From: Comamonas sp. 26
Lineage (GTDB): Bacteria > Pseudomonadota > Gammaproteobacteria > Burkholderiales > Burkholderiaceae_C
Reading direction: 5' to 3'
Length of the DNA stretch: 64,000 nucleotides
Assembly (NCBI RefSeq): GCF_002754475.1
Contig: NZ_PEFL01000003.1
Location: forward strand, 372,001-436,000
Numbering within the stretch: position 1 is the stretch's first letter; each line of letters begins with the position of its first letter. The notes under the pieces were generated by a model that saw nothing but the letters and a program-made list of their open reading frames with translations, made no database searches and was not told the origin of the DNA. Below, in pieces: positions 15,917 through 24,574 of the stretch. A program made the position numbers and the translations under genes.

Positions 15917-17281
15917 ATGCAGCAACAAGACTTTGATTACGACTTTCTGGTGATTGGCGGCGGCTCGGGTGGAGTGCGCGCCAGCCGCATGGCGGCAGGG
16001 CTGGGGGCCCGCGTGGCGGTGGTCGAAGCGGCCCAGCTGGGCGGCACTTGCGTCAACGTGGGCTGCATTCCTAAAAAGCTGCTCAGCCACGCCGCGCACT
16101 TCAGTCAACTGGTGGATGAAGCCAAGGGCTTTGGCTGGCAGCTAGCCCAGCCCCAGTTCGACTGGCCCACGCTGATTGCCAATAAAGACCGCGAAATTGA
16201 GCGTCTGAACGGCATTTACGACCGCATGCTGACGGGCGCGGGCATCACCATTGTGCGCGGCCATGCGGTGCTCTCAGGCCCTCACAGCGTGCTGGTCAAC
16301 GGCCAGACCATCAGCGCTCATCACATTCTGATCGCCACCGGCGGCACGCCGCGCCTGCCTGCGATACCGGGTGTGGAGCATGCCATCAGCTCTAACGAGG
16401 CATTTCACCTTCAGCAGATGCCGCAGCGCGTGGTGGTGGTGGGCGGCGGCTATATCGCTGTTGAGTTTGCTTCCATCTTCAACGGGCTGGGCGCGCAGAC
16501 CACTTTGCTGCACCGCCACCGTCAACTGCTGCGCGGCTTTGATGCCGATCTGGGCCTGCATCTGGCGCAAGAGATGGCACTGCAAGGCGTGAACTTCCGC
16601 TGGGATGAAGAAATTCAGTCCATCGACAAACAGCAAGACGGCCTGCATCTGCAGCTGAAGAGCGGCGAGCATCTGGTGGTGGACTGCGTGATGTACGCCA
16701 CGGGCCGTGTGCCTTATACGGAAGGTCTGGGCCTTGAAGCGGCAGGTGTGCACCGCAACCACAAGGGTGCGGTGGAGGTGGATTCGCACTTCACCACCAA
16801 TGTGCCGTCCATTCACGCCGTGGGCGATGTGGTTGACCGCATGGCGCTGACACCGGTGGCGCTGGCGGAGGGCTCGGTGGTGGCCCATCACCTGTTTGGC
16901 CAGGGCGGCAAGAGCGCGCCTGATTACGAGCTGGTGCCTACGGCGGTGTTCTCGCATCCACAAATTGGTACTGTGGGCCTGTCGGAAGAAGTGGCCCGCG
17001 AGCGCTTTGGTGCGGTGCAGATTTTCCAGTCCAGCTTCAGGCCGCTGACCAACCGCATGGGGGCCGAGCCAGAGCATGTCTTTCTCAAACTCATCGTCTC
17101 CAAGGCCGACCAGCGCGTGCGCGGCGTGCACATGGTGGGTGAGGGCGCGGGCGAGCTGATGCAGGGCTTTGCCGTGGCGCTGCAATGCGGCGCGACCAAG
17201 CAGCAGTTTGACGCGACGATTGGCATTCACCCCACGGTGGCCGAAGAGCTGGTGACCATGAGAGAGCCGGTACGGGAATAA
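15917..17281 (+). CDS. gor: glutathione-disulfide reductase
   Basis: FAD/NADPH enzyme that regenerates glutathione. The 454 residues show the FAD-binding GGGSGGVRASR (14-24), the redox disulfide Cys45/Cys50 in GGTCVNVGCIPKKL, the NADPH-binding GGGYIAVEFAS motif near 178, and the catalytic His438/Glu443 pair in IGIHPTVAEE. The C-terminal region is the usual dimer interface. No strong ribosome-binding site is seen before ATG 15917. It is 90 nt downstream of the dioxygenase gene and convergent with minE. Confidence 0.96.
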   Translation: MQQQDFDYDFLVIGGGSGGVRASRMAAGLGARVAVVEAAQLGGTCVNVGCIPKKLLSHAAHFSQLVDEAKGFGWQLAQPQFDWPTLIANKDREIERLNGIYDRMLTGAGITIVRGHAVLSGPHSVLVNGQTISAHHILIATGGTPRLPAIPGVEHAISSNEAFHLQQMPQRVVVVGGGYIAVEFASIFNGLGAQTTLLHRHRQLLRGFDADLGLHLAQEMALQGVNFRWDEEIQSIDKQQDGLHLQLKSGEHLVVDCVMYATGRVPYTEGLGLEAAGVHRNHKGAVEVDSHFTTNVPSIHAVGDVVDRMALTPVALAEGSVVAHHLFGQGGKSAPDYELVPTAVFSHPQIGTVGLSEEVARERFGAVQIFQSSFRPLTNRMGAEPEHVFLKLIVSKADQRVRGVHMVGEGAGELMQGFAVALQCGATKQQFDATIGIHPTVAEELVTMREPVRE

Positions 17282-17302
17282 AAAACGGGCCTTTTCAGGC
17301 CC
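17280..17302 (-). terminator. intrinsic terminator of the minCDE operon
   Basis: Read on the minus strand: GGGCC, a 6-nt loop, GGCCC, G and a run of Ts that overlaps the end of gor. Weak 5-bp stem, but GC only. Confidence 0.6.
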
Positions 17303-17310
17303 ATTCCTTT

Positions 17311-17338
17311 ATCCATCAAGCGCAATGCGCTATGAATT
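17311..17338 (-). repeat. dispersed TAGCTG-AGCGCTT element, copy e (diverged)
   Basis: Minus strand contains TAGCGCATTGCGCTTGATGG. It lies between gor and minE. Confidence 0.45.
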
Positions 17339-17365
17339 AATGAGTTAATTAGCGAGTGCCTGCCG

Positions 17366-17417
17366 CGACCCCTCCCGCGCGGCGAGAGAGGGGATGTGGC
17401 ATGGCCGCTCAGGGGGT
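17366..17417 (-). repeat. second repeat family (GC-rich hairpin element), copy 1, overlapping the end of minE
   Basis: Shares CCCTCC, AGAGAGGGG and CCGCTCAGGGGG, in the same order and spacing, with 59341-59397. The minE stop codon (TCA at 17409-17411 on the plus strand) lies inside the shared CCGCTCAGGGGG. Confidence 0.65.
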
Positions 17418-17681
17418 GACCCTGGTCTCCGGCAGCTCGATCTTTACTTCAAGCACTTCCAGATTTTCCTGGCGTTCCAGCTGCACCTTGATGTCATTGG
17501 GATTTATATCCACATACTTTGAAATCACGGCCATCAACTCTTTTTGCAGAGCGGGCAGGTAGTCAGGACGGCTGCTTTCACCACCGCCCACGCGTTCACG
17601 CGCCAGAATGATCTGCAGGCGCTCCTTGGCGACCGACGCGGACTTTTTCTTTTCTCCGAGCAGAAACGACAACATGGACAT
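17409..17681 (-). CDS. minE: cell division topological specificity factor MinE
   Basis: 90 residues, the family length. The N-terminus [20 protein letters not shown] is the membrane-targeting and MinD-activating helix, and the rest ([27 protein letters not shown]) is the dimerisation domain. MinE stimulates MinD ATPase and drives the pole-to-pole oscillation that keeps the Z ring at mid-cell. A GGAGG lies 8 nt before ATG 17681, in the last codons of minD; the gap to minD is 5 nt. Its stop codon and last codons fall in a GC-rich dispersed repeat. Confidence 0.97.
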   Translation of the reverse strand: MSMLSFLLGEKKKSASVAKERLQIILARERVGGGESSRPDYLPALQKELMAVISKYVDINPNDIKVQLERQENLEVLEVKIELPETRVTP

Positions 17682-17686
17682 GAGGC

Positions 17687-18499
17687 TTACCTCCCACCAA
17701 ACATACGCTTGAAGAAACCAGGCTTGACCGCTTCCGTAAAGCGCATGGGCTTTTCTTCACCCAGAAAGCGGGAAACCACGTCCTGATAGGCCTCGGCCAC
17801 ATCCGTGCCCTGCATGTGCACGGCGGGAATGCCCTGGTTCGAGGCTTGCAGCACGGTTTCAGATTCAGGAATCACGCCAATCAGCTCGATGCGCAGAATG
17901 TCCTGAATGTCTTCCAGCGACAGCATCTGGCCATCTTCCACCCGGTTAGGGTTGTAGCGGGTGATCAGCAGGTGCTCCTTGATGCTCTCGCCCTTGGTGG
18001 CGCGCTCCGTCTTGGAGCTGAGCATGCCCAGAATGCGGTCAGAGTCACGCACGGAAGAGACTTCGGGGTTGGTCACCACCAGCGCTTCATCGGCGTAGTG
18101 CATGGCCATCAGCGCGCCGCTTTCAATGCCGGCGGGCGAGTCGCAGATGATGAAGTCGAAGTCCATGGCGGACAGATCGTCCAGCACCTTCTTCACGCCT
18201 TCTTGCGTCAGCGCTTCCTTGTCGCGTGTCTGCGATGCAGCCAGCACGAACAGGTTGTCGCACTGCTTGTCCTTGATCAGGGCCTGATGCAGATTGGCTT
18301 CGCCCTGAATGACATTGATCAGGTCATAGACCACGCGGCGCTCGCAGCCCATGATCAGATCTAGGTTGCGCAGACCCACGTCAAAGTCAATCACTGCGGT
18401 CTTGTGGCCGCGCAATGCGAGGCCGGATGCGAAGCTGGCGCTGGTAGTGGTCTTACCGACACCGCCTTTGCCAGAAGTCACGACGACGATTTTGGCCAT
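17687..18499 (-). CDS. minD: septum site-determining ATPase MinD
   Basis: 270 residues. The deviant Walker A motif with Lys11 and Lys16 (GKGGVGKTT) opens the protein. The C-terminus [17 protein letters not shown] is the amphipathic membrane-targeting helix. MinD binds the membrane with ATP, recruits MinC to block FtsZ assembly at the poles, and is released by MinE. AAGGA upstream of ATG 18499 and strong homology fix this start; the open frame upstream of it is not part of the protein. It is the middle gene of minCDE, 58 nt after minC. Confidence 0.98.
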   Translation of the reverse strand: MAKIVVVTSGKGGVGKTTTSASFASGLALRGHKTAVIDFDVGLRNLDLIMGCERRVVYDLINVIQGEANLHQALIKDKQCDNLFVLAASQTRDKEALTQEGVKKVLDDLSAMDFDFIICDSPAGIESGALMAMHYADEALVVTNPEVSSVRDSDRILGMLSSKTERATKGESIKEHLLITRYNPNRVEDGQMLSLEDIQDILRIELIGVIPESETVLQASNQGIPAVHMQGTDVAEAYQDVVSRFLGEEKPMRFTEAVKPGFFKRMFGGR

Positions 18500-18557
18500 G
18501 TTTGCACGATTCCTTAAAGACAAATAGAGCAGGTTGATTGGGCGACCGGTGTGTCTC

Positions 18558-19304
18558 TCACACCGGCTCGATAATGATTTTTTCCCCCTCCAGACGCACC
18601 TTGGCAGGCTTGCCGGCAACTTCTTTGGGGAGATCGGTTTCAATTGTGCGATAGATACCTGCAATAGACAGCAGTTGTGCCTCCATGCAAGTGCTAAAAA
18701 TCCTGGCATTGGTGTTGCCGCTGGCTCCCGCCACGGCGCGACCGCGCAGCGGTGCGTAAACGTGGACGTTGCCGTCGGCAATCACCTCAGCACCATAGCT
18801 GACGATGTCCAGAACCACAATGTCAGTTCCCTTGGCATAGACGCGCTGACCTGAGCGCAGTGGCTTGTCCACAATCACGGCATCGGCCAGTGGTGCGGGT
18901 ACTTCGACCTCATGCACCACTTCCACCTCGCGGATGATTTCGTGAATTTCTGGCTCGGCCCTGCGTGCGGGCATGACGTCAGGGGCGGCGGTCAGTCCCA
19001 GAGCATTGGCGGCGGCCATCTGCGCTTCATTGCCGCCGCGCACGGCCACGGGTATGGTACGGTGGGCGCGCAGGGCGTCGATCAAGGCCGGAAAGTCGAT
19101 TTCTTCCTCAGCGTCGTTGACCTGGCTGAGGTCGATGAGCACGGGGTCGTTGTCGAAAAAGTCGGGGTCATCGCTCAGGCGCTGCTTCAGGTCCTGAACC
19201 AGCGCCTGCATGTCGGTGCCGCGCAGCACCACGGACAGCACTGGTAGTTGAGCACTTTTGAGGTCAAAGCTGGGGCGCACGGCGCCGGTCGATTCAACAG
19301 ACAT
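18558..19304 (-). CDS. minC: septum site-determining inhibitor MinC
   Basis: 248 residues. The N-terminal domain (to about 110) inhibits FtsZ assembly. A variable linker rich in Glu and Val (EIHEIIREVEVVHEVEV) follows, then the C-terminal right-handed beta-helix with GQRVYAKGTDIVVL, NVHVYAPLRGRAVAG and ARIFSTCMEAQLLSIAG, which binds MinD. ATG 19304 is chosen; ATG 19325 is possible, and neither has a good ribosome-binding site. It is the first gene of the min operon and has a well-formed promoter upstream. Confidence 0.95.
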   Translation of the reverse strand: MSVESTGAVRPSFDLKSAQLPVLSVVLRGTDMQALVQDLKQRLSDDPDFFDNDPVLIDLSQVNDAEEEIDFPALIDALRAHRTIPVAVRGGNEAQMAAANALGLTAAPDVMPARRAEPEIHEIIREVEVVHEVEVPAPLADAVIVDKPLRSGQRVYAKGTDIVVLDIVSYGAEVIADGNVHVYAPLRGRAVAGASGNTNARIFSTCMEAQLLSIAGIYRTIETDLPKEVAGKPAKVRLEGEKIIIEPV

Positions 19305-19369
19305 GTATGAGATCAGCGCACACAAGGTGCTCTATGAAGACGTCAAAGTGTACCTGTGTACTGGGAAAA

Positions 19370-19402
19370 AATATGGTCACCGAGTGTTTGCACTGCAACA
19401 CT
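19370..19402 (-). promoter_or_regulatory. putative promoter of minCDE with a dyad over the -35
   Basis: On the minus strand TTGCAG (19398-19393), 17 nt, CATATT (19375-19370). The dyad AGTGTT-8 nt-AACACT (19383-19402) covers the -35 and could be an operator or a hairpin. The start site would lie about 60 nt before minC. Confidence 0.55.
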
Positions 19403-19453
19403 TGATGCGGCACAGATACCCGAAGTTGCGCGAGTCTGGATGAAAATACAGTC

Positions 19454-20212
19454 ATGTCTCCAGAGTTATTGATTCAGGGCACCTGTGCCAGCATCACCCT
19501 GCGCCGCCCCGAAGTGGCCAACAAACTGATGCCTGAAGACCTGATCACGCTGCGCCGCCAGCTGGATGAGGTCAATGCCAACCCCGCCGTACTGGTGCTC
19601 ACGCTGCAGGGAGTGGGCAAGCATTTTTGCAGCGGCTATGACATTGGCGAGATCGCCAACAGCCAGAACGAAGGCAGCTCCTTCGGCGAAATGGTGGATG
19701 CCATCGAGAACTGCCGCCCCGTCACCATTGCGGCCATTCAGGGCGGTGTGTTTGGCGGTGCCACCGATATGGCGCTGGCCTGCGACTTTCGCGTGGGCGG
19801 CTCCAGCAGTCAGATGTTCATGCCCGCCGCGCGGCTGGGGCTTCACTTCTATCTCTCGGGGCTGGAGCGCTATGTGACCCGTCTGGGGGTGGATACGGCC
19901 AAGCGCCTGTTCCTGACTGCGGAAAAGCTGAATGCTCAGGCCATGAAGGACTGCGGCTTTCTGACGGATCTGGTGGATCTGGCTGATGGCCCCGATATCA
20001 GCGCGCGCGTGGCCCAGTTGCAGACCACGCTGGCTGGAATGGCCCCGCTGGCGCTGCTGGGCATGAAAAAGCACCTCAACGCCATTGCGCGTGGGGTGCA
20101 TGACAAGGCCGGGATTGATGCGGCTGTGCAGGCCACGATTGAATCGGCTGACCTGCAGGAAGGCGGTGCGGCATGGCGCGAGAAGCGCCAGCCGCAGTTC
20201 ACCGGCCGTTAA
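19454..20212 (+). CDS. crotonase-fold (enoyl-CoA hydratase/isomerase family) protein with altered active site
   Basis: 252 residues with the crotonase oxyanion-hole elements: HFCSGYDIGEI (near 56-66) and GGVFGGATDMALACD (near 97-111). The two glutamates that catalyse hydration are not conserved: GATDMALACD has Asp where rat Glu144 lies, and MPAARLG has Ala in place of the second Glu (QPE). So a simple enoyl-CoA hydratase is unlikely; an isomerase, hydrolase or decarboxylase of the superfamily is possible. It is divergent from minC, and its stop overlaps that of acetoacetyl-CoA synthetase by 3 nt (convergent). Confidence 0.8.
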   Translation: MSPELLIQGTCASITLRRPEVANKLMPEDLITLRRQLDEVNANPAVLVLTLQGVGKHFCSGYDIGEIANSQNEGSSFGEMVDAIENCRPVTIAAIQGGVFGGATDMALACDFRVGGSSSQMFMPAARLGLHFYLSGLERYVTRLGVDTAKRLFLTAEKLNAQAMKDCGFLTDLVDLADGPDISARVAQLQTTLAGMAPLALLGMKKHLNAIARGVHDKAGIDAAVQATIESADLQEGGAAWREKRQPQFTGR

Positions 20213-22290
20213 ACCGTCGTTTCGGTCTTGGCCAGATGCTCTCTGGCAAAAGTCTCGTACCAGTCCAGACAGCCGGGGTTGGCCATGGCGTCTTTGTTGA
20301 CCACCTTGGCCAGCGGCTGGCCTAGCAGCAGTTTTTTGATGGGCAGTTCCTGCTTTTTGCCGCTCAGGGTGCGCGGTATCTCGGCCACGGCAAAGATATC
20401 GTCGGGCACAAAGCGCGGCGAGAGGGCGGAGCGGATGGCGGCGTTGATGCGACCGCGCAGGGCATCATCCAGCGTCACGCCGGGGCGCAGGGCCACAAAC
20501 AGCGGCATATAGCTGTCTTTGCCCAGATATTCCAGATCGACCACCATGCTGTCCAGCACCTCGGGAATGGCCTCGACGGCGCTGTAGATCTCGCTGGTAC
20601 CCATGCGCAGGCCATGGCGGTTGATGGTGGCATCGCTGCGGCCGTAGATGATGCAGCCGCCTTCCGTCTGCAGCTTGATCCAGTCGCCATGGCGCCAGAC
20701 AGGGCCCATGTCGGGTGCACCGTCGCCGCCGCCGGGCTGGCGGCCATGACCGGCCGGGTACATGTCGAAATAGCTGCTCAGATAGCGCTTGCCTTCGGTA
20801 TCGCCCCAGAGATACAGCGGCATGGAGGGAATGGGCTGGGTGCAGACCAGCTCGCCCACTTCATCCATCACAGGCTGGCCTTGCTCGTTCCAGGCTTCGA
20901 CGGCTGCCCCCAGCTGGCGGCATTGCATGATTCCGGGCACCAGCGGCAGGTCGCGGTTGCCGCCGATGAAGGCGCCCGCAAAGTCGGTACCGCCCGAAAG
21001 ATTGTTCCACCAGATGTCGGGATGACCGAGCTTGGCAAACTGCTCCGTGCCCCATTGCTGCACCTCGGCCGACAGCGGCGAGCCCGTGCTGCCCAGCCCG
21101 CGTATGCGCGACAGATCGCCACAGTCAGCAAGATCAACCCCTGCTTTCATGCAATTGGCATAAAAGGCCGCGCCTGAACCAAAGCTGGTCACACCCGTCT
21201 CGGCGGCAAAGCGCCACAGCACGTTCCAGTCGGGCTTTTCCTTGCTGCCGCCGGGGCTGCCGTCAAAGATCACGCAGGTGGTGCCGCCCAAGAGGCCGCT
21301 GACCTGTGCATTCCACATCACCCAGCCCGTGGAGCTGTACCAGTGGTAGCGCTCGCCCCAGCTATTGGGTTCGTAGCTGCAGCCAATGTCGTTGTGCAAG
21401 GCCTTGAGCTGCAAGGCCACCATCACCATGCCGCCGTGGCCGTGAACAATGGGCTTGGGCAGGCCGGTGGTCCCGCTGGAGTACACAATCCACAGCGGAT
21501 GGTCAAACGGCAGCCATTCGGGCTCGAAGGCCGCAGTTTCAGCATCATTTCTGCCTGTAACGCTTGTGTAATTTGCGGTGCCAGCTATCTTTATTGATGT
21601 GTCCAGATTGGGCACCAGCACCACATGCTGCACGCTGGGCAGGCCGGCACGCAGCTCCTGCAGCACTTCGCGGCGGTCTATGTCCTTGCCTGCGTAGTGC
21701 ACGCCGTCCACGGCAATCAGCACCTTGGGCTCAATCTGCTTGAAGCGGTCAAGCACGGCGTTTGTGCCCATATCAGGCGCGCAGATGCTCCACACCGCGC
21801 CCAGGCTGGCGCAAGCCAGAAAAGCGATGATGGCTTCGGGAATATTGGGCAGATAGGCGGCGACCCGGTCGCCTTTGCCTACGCCTTGTGCGCGCAGGTG
21901 CAAGGCCAGCGCGGCCACTTGTTGCTGAAGCTGGGGCCAGCTCAGCTCGCGCTTGAGGCCTTGCTCGTTGCGACTGATGACGGTGGGCATGCCCGCAGCA
22001 TGGGCGGGCTGCACATGGCGCAGCACCTGGCGCACGTAATTCATCTGCGCGCCCGGAAACCACTGCGCACCGGGCATGACATTGCGCTCCAGCACCGTGC
22101 TGTGCGGCGTGGGGGATTGCAGTTCGAAGTAATCCCAGATGCTTTGCCAGAAAGCGTCCAGATCGCTGGTGGACCAGCGCCACAGCGCGTCATAGTCGGC
22201 GAAACTCAGGCCACGCGTTTCACGCAGCCAGTTTTGATACAGCCGGATTTGTGGAATGTAAGGAGCGGGGTGTTGGGGTGCGGAAGACAT
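20209..22290 (-). CDS. aacS: acetoacetyl-CoA synthetase
   Basis: Activates acetoacetate with ATP and CoA for ketone-body or polyhydroxyalkanoate-related metabolism. The 693 residues are slightly longer than the usual 650-660. The N-terminal cap carries ALWRWSTSDLDAFWQSIWDY; the adenylation P-loop YSSGTTGLPKPIVHGHGG is near 268-285; the C-terminal TLSGKKQELPIKKLL includes the acylation lysine. An internal stretch near 234-248 (SIKIAGTANYTSVTG) is A/T-rich and resembles the dispersed repeat of this genome, which may explain part of the extra length. Single gene, divergent from the radical SAM gene and convergent with the crotonase gene. Confidence 0.94.
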   Translation of the reverse strand: MSSAPQHPAPYIPQIRLYQNWLRETRGLSFADYDALWRWSTSDLDAFWQSIWDYFELQSPTPHSTVLERNVMPGAQWFPGAQMNYVRQVLRHVQPAHAAGMPTVISRNEQGLKRELSWPQLQQQVAALALHLRAQGVGKGDRVAAYLPNIPEAIIAFLACASLGAVWSICAPDMGTNAVLDRFKQIEPKVLIAVDGVHYAGKDIDRREVLQELRAGLPSVQHVVLVPNLDTSIKIAGTANYTSVTGRNDAETAAFEPEWLPFDHPLWIVYSSGTTGLPKPIVHGHGGMVMVALQLKALHNDIGCSYEPNSWGERYHWYSSTGWVMWNAQVSGLLGGTTCVIFDGSPGGSKEKPDWNVLWRFAAETGVTSFGSGAAFYANCMKAGVDLADCGDLSRIRGLGSTGSPLSAEVQQWGTEQFAKLGHPDIWWNNLSGGTDFAGAFIGGNRDLPLVPGIMQCRQLGAAVEAWNEQGQPVMDEVGELVCTQPIPSMPLYLWGDTEGKRYLSSYFDMYPAGHGRQPGGGDGAPDMGPVWRHGDWIKLQTEGGCIIYGRSDATINRHGLRMGTSEIYSAVEAIPEVLDSMVVDLEYLGKDSYMPLFVALRPGVTLDDALRGRINAAIRSALSPRFVPDDIFAVAEIPRTLSGKKQELPIKKLLLGQPLAKVVNKDAMANPGCLDWYETFAREHLAKTETTV
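21570..21600 (-). repeat. possible dispersed element, copy n, inside aacS
   Basis: The minus (coding) strand reads AATAAAGATAGCTGGCACCG then C, close to the ATAGCTG-CAAGCGC core. It codes for part of a linker between the N-terminal domain and the adenylation P-loop. Lower confidence than the intergenic copies. Confidence 0.3.
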
Positions 22291-22432
22291 GAGTCCAGCC
22301 TAGCGCTGCAGCCTGTGCAAGTCATTGGTGGTGGCCCCCTCAGATGTCACCTGTGCAGCACGGATGCGCGGTCAAACCGATAATCGAGGCCTGTCTTCAC
22401 CGTCAACGGCGCTTGCCGACGACCTGCACCTC

Positions 22433-24337
22433 ATGTCCGCCTTGCCTACCCGCGTGCTGGCCGTCATCCCGCCGATGACGCAGCTCAACACCCCTTACCC
22501 GTCCACCGCCTACCTCACGGGCTTTTTGCGCTCGCGCGGCATTGCGGCTGTGCAAGAAGACTTGGCGCTGGCGCTGGTGCTGGAGCTTCTCTCGCCCGAT
22601 GGCCTGCGTGCCGTGGCCGAGCGCATCCGGGCGCTACCTGCCAAAAAGCACACACCTGCCGTGCAGTCCTTTGTGGCGCAGCAGGATCGTTATCTGGCCA
22701 CCATCGGCCCGGCGATTGCCTTTTTGCAAGGGCGCGATTCCACGCTGGCCCACCGCATTGCCGGGCGCCACTACCTGCCTGAAGGCCCGCGCTTTGCCAC
22801 GCTGGATGTGTACGAGGACGAAGAGGGCGGCGACCCGCTGGGCTGGGCCTTTGGCGCGCTGGGCCTGACCGACAAGGCCAAGCACCTGGCCACGCTGTAT
22901 CTCAACGATCTGGCCGATGTGCTGCGCGACGCGGTGGACGAGCGCTTTGAATTTGTACGCTATGCCGAATCGCTGGCGGGCAGCCAGCCCACGTTTGACC
23001 CCTTGGCCAACGCACTGGCCGCTGGGCCTAACTTGGTCGACGACATGCTTAAGCGCCTGACGCTGGCCGCCATTGAGCGCCACCAGCCCACGGTGGTGCT
23101 GCTGTCTGTGCCCTTTCCCGGTTCGGCCTACGCGGCGTTTCGCATTGCGCAGACCATCAAAGCCAAGCACCCGCACATCAGAACCGTGCTGGGCGGCGGC
23201 TTTGTCAACACCGAGCTGCGCGAGCTGGCCGAGCCACGCGTTTTCGACTACTTCGACTTTGTGACGCTGGATGCGGGCGAGCGCCCCTTGCTGGCGCTGC
23301 TGGAGCACTTGCAGGGCGAGCGCGGCCAGTCGCGTCTGGTGCGCACTTTTGTGCGGGGTGATGATGGTGCGGTGAAGTACGTCAACATGATGGAGGCGGA
23401 TATTGCCTTCGCTGAGGTGGGCACGCCCACCTGGGATGGCCTGCCGCTGGACAAATATCTGTCGTTGCTGGACATGCTCAACCCCATGCACCGCCTGTGG
23501 AGCGACGGGCGCTGGAACAAGCTCACCGTGGCCCACGGTTGTTACTGGAAGAAGTGCAGCTTCTGCGACGTCAGCCTCGACTACATTGGCCGCTACGAAG
23601 GCGCCAGCGCCGAGGTGCTGGCCGATCGCATTCAAGCCATCGTGGCTGAAACCGGCCAGACCGGCTTTCACTTTGTCGACGAAGCCGCGCCGCCCAAGGC
23701 GCTCAAAGCGCTGTCGGCCGAGCTGATTGCGCGCAACGCCGGTATCAGCTGGTGGGGCAATGTGCGGTTTGAGAAAACCTTCACCCCCGAGCTGGCTGAG
23801 CTGATGGCCGACAGCGGCTGCATCGCCATCTCCGGCGGGCTGGAGGTCGCGTCTGACCGCCTGCTGCAGCTGATGAAAAAAGGCGTCACCGTCGATCAGG
23901 TGGCGCGTGTGACCAAGGCGTTTGCGGACGCCGGCATTCTGGTTCACGCCTATCTGATGTATGGCTTTCCCACGCAGACCGTGCAAGACACGGTGGATGC
24001 GCTGGAGTACGTGCGCCAGTTGTTTCTCAACGGCTGTATTCAAAGCGGCTTCTTTCACCGCTTTACCTGCACCGTGCACTCGCCCGTGGGCCTCAACCCC
24101 GAGGAATACGGCATTGAGCTGCCGCCGCTGCCTCCCGGTGACTTTGCCAAGAACGACCGCCCCTTCATCGACCCCACCGGCGTGGACCACGATGCCTTGG
24201 GCAGCGCGCTCAAAAAAGCCATCTACAACTACATGCATGGCATTGGTCTGGAAGAAGATGTGCGCATGTGGTTCCCGTTCAAGGTGCCCAAAACCACGGT
24301 CAAGCGCGACCGCATCGCCCGCGCGCTGCAACAGTAA
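22433..24337 (+). CDS. cobalamin-binding-type radical SAM protein, unknown substrate
   Basis: 634 residues. The N-terminal third resembles a cobalamin-binding-like domain (VLLSVPFPGSAYAAFR, TVLGGGFVNTELREL, then YFDFVTLDAGERPLLALL near 280). A radical SAM domain follows with cluster cysteines Cys370, Cys375 and Cys378 in HGCYWKKCSFCDV, a C-x4-C-x2-C spacing. The later GGLEVASDRLLQLMKKGV and YLMYGFPTQT match the radical SAM barrel. Such proteins methylate or rearrange unreactive carbons. There is no pathway context: neighbours are aacS and uracil permease. ATG 22433 gives the family N-terminus MSALPTRVLAVIPPM; no clear ribosome-binding site. Confidence 0.82.
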   Translation: MSALPTRVLAVIPPMTQLNTPYPSTAYLTGFLRSRGIAAVQEDLALALVLELLSPDGLRAVAERIRALPAKKHTPAVQSFVAQQDRYLATIGPAIAFLQGRDSTLAHRIAGRHYLPEGPRFATLDVYEDEEGGDPLGWAFGALGLTDKAKHLATLYLNDLADVLRDAVDERFEFVRYAESLAGSQPTFDPLANALAAGPNLVDDMLKRLTLAAIERHQPTVVLLSVPFPGSAYAAFRIAQTIKAKHPHIRTVLGGGFVNTELRELAEPRVFDYFDFVTLDAGERPLLALLEHLQGERGQSRLVRTFVRGDDGAVKYVNMMEADIAFAEVGTPTWDGLPLDKYLSLLDMLNPMHRLWSDGRWNKLTVAHGCYWKKCSFCDVSLDYIGRYEGASAEVLADRIQAIVAETGQTGFHFVDEAAPPKALKALSAELIARNAGISWWGNVRFEKTFTPELAELMADSGCIAISGGLEVASDRLLQLMKKGVTVDQVARVTKAFADAGILVHAYLMYGFPTQTVQDTVDALEYVRQLFLNGCIQSGFFHRFTCTVHSPVGLNPEEYGIELPPLPPGDFAKNDRPFIDPTGVDHDALGSALKKAIYNYMHGIGLEEDVRMWFPFKVPKTTVKRDRIARALQQ

Positions 24338-24344
24338 GCTGATT

Positions 24345-24433
24345 TTTTGATAGCTTCTAGCGCTTGTTAAATCATGGTTTCAAGTGGTTTTCTATCTGGA
24401 ATTAATGAATAAATGGCGCTGAAAGCTATTGAT
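24345..24433. repeat. paired dispersed elements (copies f1 and f2), 89 nt
   Basis: The forward copy is at 24345-24374 (TTTTGATAGCTTCTAGCGC...), the inverted one at 24401-24433 (contains GGCGCTGAAAGCTATTGAT). They face each other as the two arms of a palindrome, between the radical SAM and uracil permease genes. Confidence 0.65.
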
Positions 24434-24574
24434 TTGATAGCTTTCCTCTGAACAAGCAGGCTGACTGCGTGCGCCAGACACTGCCGCTGGCCACTTACCA
24501 GTGGTTGCACGCTCCCATTGGACAAGCATGGCTTGCCATAATCTGCTCCGTTTTGACCTCCAAGGAGAGATGGG

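Noticed and set aside
17280..17302. Terminator for gor on the plus strand
   Set aside because: On the plus strand the stem is not followed by Ts; the T run lies on the minus strand, so it serves min.
22634..24331. 565-codon open frame opposite the radical SAM gene
   Set aside because: Shadow of the sense gene; Gln- and His-rich composition typical of antisense reading.
24504..24560. Promoter for uraA from TTGCAC/TTGGAC and CATAAT
   Set aside because: Spacing between the hexamers does not fit a sigma-70 promoter.
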